Below, piece after piece: positions 45,877 to 51,668 of a DNA stretch of 51,668 bases (positions are counted from its first letter, which is position 1; the number at the start of each line of letters is the position of its first letter). The notes under the pieces were generated by a model. The model was not told where the DNA came from and searched no databases. It saw nothing but the letters and a program-made list of their open reading frames with translations. Source of the DNA: Acidobacteriota bacterium (GTDB lineage Bacteria; Acidobacteriota; Terriglobia; Acidiferrales; UBA7541). The stretch lies in NCBI GenBank assembly GCA_003154775.1, contig PMES01000126.1, forward strand, positions 13,185 to 64,852, read 5' to 3'. The position numbers and the translations under genes were made by a program.

Positions 45877-46293
45877 CTAGATTCCTCCCGTGCGAGAGAC
45901 GAATTTCGTCGGAATGGGCAGCTTGTGCCCCGCCAGCCTCAGCGCTTGGCGCGCCGTCGCTTCGTCAATTCCCGCCATTTCAAACATGATCCGTCCGGGC
46001 TTCACCACCGCCACCCATTTTTCCGGGGCGCCTTTGCCCTTGCCCATGCGGGTTTCCGCGGGCTTCTTGGTGAAAGGCTTGTCCGGGAAAATGCGGATCC
46101 ACAGCTTGCCGCCGCGCTTGATGAACCGCGTGATAGCCACGCGCGAGGCTTCGATCTGGCGGTCGGTGATCCAGGCATTTTCCATGGCCTTCAGGCCGTA
46201 CTCCCCGAAGGACAACTTGCCGCCGCGCCAGGCCTTGCCTTTGCGGCGGCCGCGCTGCTGCTTTCTGTACTTCACCTTCTTCGGCATCAACAT
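45877..46293 (-). CDS. rplP: 50S ribosomal protein L16
   Basis: 138 aa. [40 protein letters not shown], and [20 protein letters not shown]. Two start codons are possible (MLMPKK), and the second Met matches the usual MLxPKR pattern less well; either changes two residues. Confidence 0.97.
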   Translation of the reverse strand: MLMPKKVKYRKQQRGRRKGKAWRGGKLSFGEYGLKAMENAWITDRQIEASRVAITRFIKRGGKLWIRIFPDKPFTKKPAETRMGKGKGAPEKWVAVVKPGRIMFEMAGIDEATARQALRLAGHKLPIPTKFVSRTGGI

Positions 46294-46357
46294 CGTTGTC
46301 TTCTCGCTTCCCTAATTCCCGTTCAACAATCCCCGCTCAAGCGTTTTCCCGCCCGGC

Positions 46358-47032
46358 TCAGGCGACGCCAACGGCCGCGGGCTTGTCATCCGGCCGCTTC
46401 GTGCGCTGGGGAACGTTTTCTCCCTGGTAAATCCAGCACTTCACGCCAATCACGCCGTAGGTGGTGTTCGCTTCGGCGGTGCCGTAATCGATGTCCGCGC
46501 GCAGCGTTTGCAGCGGCAGCCGGCCCTGCAGGTACCACTCTTTGCGCGCGATTTCCGCGCCGTTCAAGCGCCCGGCCACGCGCACCTTGATGCCCTTACA
46601 GCCGAAACGCAGCGCTGAATCCACGGCCTTGCGCATCGCGCGGCGGAAGGCCACGCGCTTTTCCAGTTGCAGCGCAATCGATTCCGCCACCAGTTGCGCG
46701 TCCAGTTCCGGCCGGTGCACTTCCACGATGTCAATGTGTACTTCGCGCTTGGTGCGCTTGCTGACTTCCTGCTTCAGCTTGTCGATTTCCGCGCCCTTGC
46801 GGCCGATGATGATTCCCGGGCGGGCGGTGGCGATGCGCACCACCAGTTTGTTGGCCGCGCGCTCGATATCGATGGAGCTGATGCCGGCGCTCTTCAGGCG
46901 GGCCTTCAATTCCCGGCGCAGCTTCACATCCTCGTGCAGCAGCTCCGCGTAATCGCGGTCGGCATACCAGCGCGACTTCCAGGGCTTGTTGTAGCCCAGA
47001 CGAAACCCGTACGGGTGCGTTTTCTGTCCCAT
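46358..47032 (-). CDS. rpsC: 30S ribosomal protein S3
   Basis: 224 aa. [20 protein letters not shown], the KH domain around [17 protein letters not shown], and the C-terminal block [15 protein letters not shown]. Its ATG overlaps the rplV stop by one base (TAATG). Confidence 0.98.
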   Translation of the reverse strand: MGQKTHPYGFRLGYNKPWKSRWYADRDYAELLHEDVKLRRELKARLKSAGISSIDIERAANKLVVRIATARPGIIIGRKGAEIDKLKQEVSKRTKREVHIDIVEVHRPELDAQLVAESIALQLEKRVAFRRAMRKAVDSALRFGCKGIKVRVAGRLNGAEIARKEWYLQGRLPLQTLRADIDYGTAEANTTYGVIGVKCWIYQGENVPQRTKRPDDKPAAVGVA

Positions 47033-47541
47033 TACTTCTTTCCCTTCTTCGCGGGAGACTGCTTCCCGGTCAAAGCCTTGCGAACGCGGCGCGCAGTGCC
47101 CCGAACGCCCTTCTGCGCTTCGGCTTCGGCGATGTTCGCGGCCACGCGCTCAGCGGCGGCCACGTGGTGCTCGCTTACGCCCACCCAGATGTGCGCGGTG
47201 CGCTTCTGGTAGCGGAATGCGCGGCCCATGGGCGCGGGGCGCAAACGCTTCCAGCGCGCGCCTTCGTTCACGAAACACTTGCTGACGTAGAGCTGGTCCA
47301 CGTCGAGCGGCGAGCCGGAATCTTCCGCCTTGCGCTCGGCATTGGAGATGGCGCTGCGCAGCACCTTCTCGATATGTTTGGCGGCGCGCTTGGGCGTGAA
47401 GCGCAGCGACTGCAGCGCATCTTGCGCCTTCTGCCCGCGAATCAAATCGATAACCAGGCGGGCCTTCTGCGGCGACATGCGCACATGGCGCGCGATCGCG
47501 TGAGCTTCGATGGAACCGGGTCGTGTCAGTACGTCAGCCAT
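47032..47541 (-). CDS. rplV: 50S ribosomal protein L22
   Basis: 169 aa, longer than the usual ~110 through a Lys/Arg/Ala-rich C-terminal tail (~125-169). Core [29 protein letters not shown], and [16 protein letters not shown] [18 protein letters not shown]. Its hairpin lines the exit tunnel. Confidence 0.96.
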   Translation of the reverse strand: MADVLTRPGSIEAHAIARHVRMSPQKARLVIDLIRGQKAQDALQSLRFTPKRAAKHIEKVLRSAISNAERKAEDSGSPLDVDQLYVSKCFVNEGARWKRLRPAPMGRAFRYQKRTAHIWVGVSEHHVAAAERVAANIAEAEAQKGVRGTARRVRKALTGKQSPAKKGKK

Positions 47542-47544
47542 GGT

Positions 47545-47904
47545 TTATGCCTTCGGCGCTGGTGCTGCTGCTGGTGCCGCGCCGCCTCCTGCCGCTCCTG
47601 GCGCTCCCGCTCCCGGAGCCACACCGGCGGCCCTTTCGAGCGCCGCCTTGACGGCGTGGCCCTTGAAGCTGCGCGTCGGCGAAAACTCCCCGAGCTTGTG
47701 GCCGATCATCTGTTCGGTCACATACACGGGAATGAACTTCCTGCCGTTGTGCACGGCGATCGTGTGGCCGATCATGTCCGGCACGATCATGGAGCGCCGC
47801 GACCACGTCTTCAGAACCTTCTTCTCGTTGCGCGCGTTCAGCGCTTCCACCTTGTCTTTCAGGTGGCCATCCACGAACGGCCCCTTCTTCAGTGAGCGTG
47901 CCAT
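47545..47904 (-). CDS. rpsS: 30S ribosomal protein S19 with Ala/Pro/Gly tail
   Basis: 119 aa from ATG 47904 ([15 protein letters not shown]); an in-frame start at 48054 would add 50 residues belonging to another frame. Conserved [20 protein letters not shown] and [18 protein letters not shown]. After the normal end near residue 90 there is a low-complexity Ala/Gly/Pro tail of about 28 residues. GGAGG lies 11 bases upstream, inside the last codons of the preceding 101-aa gene. Confidence 0.96.
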   Translation of the reverse strand: MARSLKKGPFVDGHLKDKVEALNARNEKKVLKTWSRRSMIVPDMIGHTIAVHNGRKFIPVYVTEQMIGHKLGEFSPTRSFKGHAVKAALERAAGVAPGAGAPGAAGGGAAPAAAPAPKA

Positions 47905-47911
47905 TGCTTGC

Positions 47912-48217
47912 TTATTCCTCCACGCGGCGCAAACGCCCCCACGGGGCGTGCCGCATCTTCTTAAACCCACGCACCGGACCGGGCACACGGTGCGACCTCG
48001 GACAGAACGGGCAAACAAAGCGCGTGCCCAGCGCGTTGGGAATACGTTCCACAATCACCGCCCAGCCCGGCTTGCACAACTTGTACAGCACCGGTTCGGG
48101 TGGTGCCACCAGCTTGGCCGCGGGTTTGGCCACGGGTTTCAATGCCGCCCGCTTGACGGCGCGTTTCACCGGGCGTGTCCGGCGTCCTGCGGTTCGTGTT
48201 GATCGTGTCGCTCGCAT
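47912..48217 (-). CDS. Unknown 101-aa basic protein in the S10 operon
   Basis: A frame of 101 codons between rplB and rpsS, which are normally adjacent. GGGGAGG stands 7 bases before the ATG at 48217, a strong ribosome binding site. The stop is 7 bases before the rpsS ATG, and its final codons contain the rpsS ribosome binding site. The N-terminal ~38 residues are Arg/Lys/Ala/Pro-rich and likely disordered. The C-terminal half is more ordered, with Cys48, Cys69, Cys72, His75 and His90 ([10 protein letters not shown]), a possible zinc site. Size, charge and position suggest a ribosome- or rRNA-binding protein. I recognise no family. Confidence 0.7.
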   Translation of the reverse strand: MRATRSTRTAGRRTRPVKRAVKRAALKPVAKPAAKLVAPPEPVLYKLCKPGWAVIVERIPNALGTRFVCPFCPRSHRVPGPVRGFKKMRHAPWGRLRRVEE

Positions 48218-48388
48218 GTTTTCGCCTCCCCGGCCCGTTCTGCCATCACAGGCCAAGAATTGCGTCCGTTGCTTGCCTTACCTTGGGCGCTCTCGTTCAG
48301 GATCGCGCCCTGTTCTGCACCACGTTTGTACTGCCCCTCTCCGCCCGGAAAATCCAGAACGGAGAACCTGCCACCAGAAACTTCTGCC

Positions 48389-49207
48389 CTACTTCCGCCG
48401 CTGGACAATCATGCGATCGGTGCGCTTGTTGCCGCGCGTCTTCTTGCCCAACGTCGGAAACCCCCATGGCGTCTGCGGGTGATTGCCCTTAACGCGGCCT
48501 TCACCGCCGCCGTGCGGGTGATCCACGGGGTTCATGGCTACGCCGCGAACCGTCGGCTTAATCCCGCGCCAACGCGTGCGCCCGGCCTTGCCGTAGGTTT
48601 CGTTCTCGTGGTCGAGATTACCCACCTGCCCCACCGTCGCCTTGCAATCGAGGGAGAACTTGCGAACTTCACCGGAAGGCATTTTCACCAGCGCGAGATC
48701 GCCTTCCTTGCTGAGCAACTGCGCCGAAGCCCCGGCGGTGCGCACTGCCTGGCCACCGCGGCCGGGGTACAGCTCAAGATTGTGCACCATCGTGCCGGGA
48801 GGGATGTTGCGGATCTTCAGGGCATTGCCGGGAAGAATGTCCGCAGCCTCGCCCGTCGAAACGGTGGCGCCGACTTCCAGTCCCACGGGATGCAGGATGT
48901 AGCGTTTGTCGCCGTCCGCATAGTGCAGCAGGGCGATGTTGGCGCTGCGGTTGGGATCGTATTCGATGGCGACCACCTTGGCGGGCACGCCTTCTTTATC
49001 GCGGCGGAAATCGACGGTGCGGTACTGCCGCTTGTGACCGCCGCCACGATGCCACACCACGATTTCGCCGTGGTTGTTGCGTCCGCCAGAGCGTTTTTTC
49101 GGCTCGAGCAGCTGCTTTTCCGGCGTCTGCTTGGTGATATGGCTCTTGTCGACCACGGTTATGAAGCGGCGTGACGCCGTGTATGGATTAAAGCTCTTGA
49201 GTCCCAT
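48389..49207 (-). CDS. rplB: 50S ribosomal protein L2
   Basis: 272 aa. [20 protein letters not shown] start, [20 protein letters not shown], and near the C-terminus [18 protein letters not shown], including the conserved His needed for peptidyl-transferase assembly. It ends 171 bases before the unknown gene; that gap shows no clear feature. Confidence 0.98.
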   Translation of the reverse strand: MGLKSFNPYTASRRFITVVDKSHITKQTPEKQLLEPKKRSGGRNNHGEIVVWHRGGGHKRQYRTVDFRRDKEGVPAKVVAIEYDPNRSANIALLHYADGDKRYILHPVGLEVGATVSTGEAADILPGNALKIRNIPPGTMVHNLELYPGRGGQAVRTAGASAQLLSKEGDLALVKMPSGEVRKFSLDCKATVGQVGNLDHENETYGKAGRTRWRGIKPTVRGVAMNPVDHPHGGGEGRVKGNHPQTPWGFPTLGKKTRGNKRTDRMIVQRRK

Positions 49208-49268
49208 CTCTGCCTCTATCTTCCAAATCTTCCCGCCACCGTGGCGGACTTCCCAACAGCTCCCAGGT

Positions 49269-49565
49269 CTACAGATTCTCGGCGTACTCGATCATCTTCT
49301 CGCCCTCGGCGAGCTTCACGTACGCCTTCTTCCAGTCGCGGCGATAGCCTTCGTTCTGGCCGCGGCGGCGCATCTTGCCGTGAAAATTGGCGGTGCGCAC
49401 AGCGGCCACTTTCACCTTGAAGATCTGCTGCACGGCTTCCTTGATTTCGGTCTTGGTGGCGGCCGCGGCAACCTCAAACACCACGGTGTGCTGCAATTCC
49501 TTCACGCCCAGTCCCTTTTCCGTGATGATGGGACGCCGGATAATCTGATAGTGAGGGGCTGCCAT
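49269..49565 (-). CDS. rplW: 50S ribosomal protein L23
   Basis: 98 aa. [19 protein letters not shown], and [20 protein letters not shown] in the conserved loop. Docks SRP and trigger factor at the exit tunnel. 3 bases after rplD. Confidence 0.96.
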   Translation of the reverse strand: MAAPHYQIIRRPIITEKGLGVKELQHTVVFEVAAAATKTEIKEAVQQIFKVKVAAVRTANFHGKMRRRGQNEGYRRDWKKAYVKLAEGEKMIEYAENL

Positions 49566-49568
49566 GGC

Positions 49569-50345
49569 TTACTCCTTCCCCTTCTTGGCGGCCGGCTTTT
49601 TTGCCGCTGCCGGCTTTTTTGCTGCTGCGGCTTTCGGCGCTGCCTTGGGCGCCGCTTCTTTTTTCGGCGCGGGCGCGGGCGCGATCGTTTCCACATGCGG
49701 CGCTTCGATGGGCTGGCGATCCGGATCGAGCGTGTGGGTCAAGCGGGCAATCGCATCCTTGGAAACCACCAGGCGATCGTGGCGCAACACATCGTAGGGC
49801 TGCAGCGCGTTGCTCGCGGTAAGCTTCACGCCTTCCAGATTGCGGCTGGCGAGTTCCAGATTGCGGTTCTCGCCGTGGGCCACAAGCAGCGCAGTCTTCT
49901 CGGCATTCAGCTTTTCGAGCGCGATGCGCAGCGTCTTGGTCTTGTGCGTATCCAGCGACCACGCGTCCACGATCGTCAGCTTCTCCTCCGCCAGCTTCGC
50001 GGACAGCGCCGAACGCAGCGCGCCAAGCAACATCTTCTTCGGCAGCGCGTACGCATACGACCGCGGCTTCGGGCCGTGCACCGTGCCGCCATGGCGCCAC
50101 AGAGGCGAACGGATCGAGCCCACGCGGGCGCGGCCGGTGCCTTTTTGCCGCCAGAGTTTGCGGCCGGCGCCGCTGACCTCGCTCTTGTCCTTGGTCTTGG
50201 CTGTGCCGCTGCGCAGCCCATTGAGGTACCACCGCGAAGCCTCGTGCAGCAGGTGCCGATTGATCTCCGCACCAAAGACCGCGTCCGCCAGTTCGACCTG
50301 GCCGACTTTCTTCCCTTCCAGATTCACCACATCTACGACCGGCAT
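49569..50345 (-). CDS. rplD: 50S ribosomal protein L4
   Basis: 258 aa. The tunnel loop KLWRQKGTGRARVGSIRSPL WRHGG is diagnostic. About 45 residues of Ala/Lys/Pro repeats (KKPAAAKKPAAKK) are added at the C-terminus. In enterobacteria L4 represses the S10 operon; the leader is outside this window. Confidence 0.97.
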   Translation of the reverse strand: MPVVDVVNLEGKKVGQVELADAVFGAEINRHLLHEASRWYLNGLRSGTAKTKDKSEVSGAGRKLWRQKGTGRARVGSIRSPLWRHGGTVHGPKPRSYAYALPKKMLLGALRSALSAKLAEEKLTIVDAWSLDTHKTKTLRIALEKLNAEKTALLVAHGENRNLELASRNLEGVKLTASNALQPYDVLRHDRLVVSKDAIARLTHTLDPDRQPIEAPHVETIAPAPAPKKEAAPKAAPKAAAAKKPAAAKKPAAKKGKE

Positions 50346-50419
50346 GGCTTTTTCTCTCTCGATCCCGCTGTTACCGCGTTTTGTTTCCTAAAATCGTTTC
50401 TTGCTTCGCGCTCGTGTTA

Positions 50420-50458
50420 TCAGTCATCAGTTTTCAGTTAGAGACAGAAGACTGATTA
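50420..50458. repeat. Opposed heptad array at the rplC stop
   Basis: TCAGTCA TCAGTTT TCAGTTA (50420-50440), a short turn, then ACTGATT ACTTGCC. The second half contains the rplC stop codon (complement of 50456-50458). Confidence 0.85.
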
Positions 50459-51109
50459 CTTGCCCTTCTTCGCTCCCTTGTGAGCCTTGCGGATGAAAAT
50501 GTACAGCCCGCTGGGCCCTGGCACCGATCCCCGCACCAGCAGCAGGTTTTCGTCGGTGTCCACCTTGATCACTTTCAGGTTCTTCGCGGTGACCCTGGCG
50601 TTGCCCATGTGTCCCGGGAAGTGCTGGTTCTTCCACACGCGCGACGGATACGAACTGCCGCCGATGCTGCCAGGCGCGCGATGAAACATCGAACCGTGGG
50701 TGGCGTCGCCGCCGGCATAGTGCCAGCGCTTCACGCCGCCCGCGAAGCCGCGGCCCTTGCTGACGCCGGTGACATCCACCAGCTCGCCAGCCTTGAAATT
50801 CTCCACCAGGACGCGATCGCCAACCTTGGTTTCATCCTTCGATTCGGCGATGCGCACCTCCCGGAGAACCTTGACGGGCGCCACGTTGGCCTTCTTGAAG
50901 TGCCCGGTCAACGCCTTGTTCACGCGCTGCGGCTTGATGAATTCCACCAGGCCGAGTTGCGCGGCGTCGTAGCCGTCCTTTTCCTTGGTGCGGCGCTGCA
51001 CCACGACGCACGGGCCCGCCTGCAGCACGGTTACGCCGACGAGGTTGCCGTCGGCGGCGAAGATCTGCGTCATGCCCAGCTTGATTCCGATAATTCCGTC
51101 GACTGCCAT
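50456..51109 (-). CDS. rplC: 50S ribosomal protein L3
   Basis: 217 aa. [17 protein letters not shown] at the start, [20 protein letters not shown] and [18 protein letters not shown] in the conserved loop near the peptidyl-transferase centre. Its last base pairs overlap a heptad array. Confidence 0.98.
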   Translation of the reverse strand: MAVDGIIGIKLGMTQIFAADGNLVGVTVLQAGPCVVVQRRTKEKDGYDAAQLGLVEFIKPQRVNKALTGHFKKANVAPVKVLREVRIAESKDETKVGDRVLVENFKAGELVDVTGVSKGRGFAGGVKRWHYAGGDATHGSMFHRAPGSIGGSSYPSRVWKNQHFPGHMGNARVTAKNLKVIKVDTDENLLLVRGSVPGPSGLYIFIRKAHKGAKKGK

Positions 51110-51199
51110 GATCCTTTTCTCTCTCTCGCAGCTTGCCTCGAGGGTATTGGCTGCGCCGTGCGCTAAAGTTTGCTCGCTACTTGCCCGCTCTTACGGATA

Positions 51200-51284
51200 T
51201 CAGTTATCAGCGATCAGATATCAGGAACCCACTTCGAGTTCGTACGGCTTGCGATTCCTGATTACTGATATCTGATATCAGTGC
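51200..51284. repeat. Opposed heptad array between rpsJ and rplC
   Basis: Left: TCAGTTA TCAGCGA TCAGATA TCAGGAA (51200-51227). Right: CTGATTA CTGATAT CTGATAT CAGTGCT (51258-51284). About 30 bases past the rpsJ stop. The halves are inverted and could form a long stem with a ~30-base loop. Confidence 0.88.
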
Positions 51285-51314
51285 TCAACCTTCCTCTACC
51301 ACAAACACTAAACC

Positions 51315-51644
51315 TTACTTCGTCGCGTGGCCGAAGGCCTTGATTTCCACGTCCACGCCCGGGGGCAGATCGAGCTTCATCAGCGCGTCCACGGTATCGG
51401 GTGTGGGTTCCAGAATATCGATCAGCCGCTTGTGGGTGCGCATTTCGAATTGTTCGCGCGACTTCTTGTCCACGTGCGGCGAGCGCAACACCGTCCAGCG
51501 GTTGATGGTCGTGGGCAAAGGAATCGGGCCGGCTACATCGGCGCCGGTGCGCTTGGCGGTTTCCACGATTTCCCGCGTGGACTGGTCTAGAATCCTATGA
51601 TCGTAAGCCTTGAGGCGGATGCGAATTTTGTCTCCTTGTCTCAT
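51315..51644 (-). CDS. rpsJ: 30S ribosomal protein S10
   Basis: 109 aa. [40 protein letters not shown], and [18 protein letters not shown]-type block with [20 protein letters not shown]. First gene of the S10 cluster; also the NusE partner of NusB in antitermination. Confidence 0.97.
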   Translation of the reverse strand: MRQGDKIRIRLKAYDHRILDQSTREIVETAKRTGADVAGPIPLPTTINRWTVLRSPHVDKKSREQFEMRTHKRLIDILEPTPDTVDALMKLDLPPGVDVEIKAFGHATK

Positions 51645-51648
51645 GGCG

Positions 51649-51668
51649 TTACTCGATGATCTCCGCGA
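51649..51668 (-). CDS. tuf: 3' end of a gene, probably tuf (EF-Tu)
   Basis: The last codons on the minus strand read AEIIE then TAA, 4 bases before the rpsJ ATG. EF-Tu usually ends (T/A)EIIE and tuf often precedes rpsJ, so this is probably the tuf stop. Only five residues are visible. Confidence 0.5.

Overview
The window is a GC-rich bacterial chromosome segment. Four things point to an Acidobacteriota member: the gene set, the many short palindromic repeats in the spacers, a Cys/His-containing small protein of a kind I associate with that phylum, and a YXWGXW-repeat secreted protein. This assignment is inferred from sequence alone. Genes are closely packed except in spacers of 200-900 bases, which are crowded with dispersed palindromes.

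Left half (1-33 kb). An EAL-HDOD protein is followed by a minus-strand housekeeping run: cmk, fabI, mutL, a REP-associated tyrosine transposase (RAYT), aspS, hisS, an Mrp/ApbC ATPase and secA. Next comes a probable cyclic-di-GMP block: a secreted-sensor diguanylate cyclase (propeller, Y_Y_Y, TM, GGEEF with intact I-site) and two tandem paralogues with a conserved N-terminal module, a glycine-rich linker, a helical-repeat region and a PilZ-like C-terminus. After these lie a membrane-anchored hypothetical, a YheT-type hydrolase, guaB, a VanZ-like protein, a Cys/His small protein, a YXWGXW protein and a small zinc-ribbon protein.

Right half (33.8 kb to the end, all minus). This is a nearly canonical S10-spc-alpha superoperon, read from the right edge: (tuf 3' end)-rpsJ-rplC-rplD-rplW-rplB-[101-aa unknown gene]-rpsS-rplV-rpsC-rplP-rpmC-rpsQ-rplN-rplX-rplE-rpsN(Z)-rpsH-rplF-rplR-rpsE-rpmD-rplO-secY-adk-map-infA-rpmJ-rpsM-rpsK-rpsD-rpoA-rplQ, closed by a double-hairpin terminator. 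The 101-aa gene between rplB and rpsS has a good ribosome binding site and is the strongest candidate for an undescribed ribosome-linked protein.

The most unusual signal is in the DNA of the spacers. At least ten spacers carry arrays with a strict 7-base period, made of a constant tetramer plus three variable bases (AAGTnnn/ACTTnnn, ACTGnnn, CTGAnnn/TCAGnnn, ACTAGYC, TTCGnnn). Many are built as two opposed half-arrays that would fold into long hairpins. They sit at or just past stop codons of minus-strand genes and in several cases supply the stop codon itself. A related element carrying the palindrome ccccgacccggtcgggg is inserted in frame twice inside hisS. A separate REP population surrounds the RAYT gene and has extended its reading frame down to the mutL start codon.
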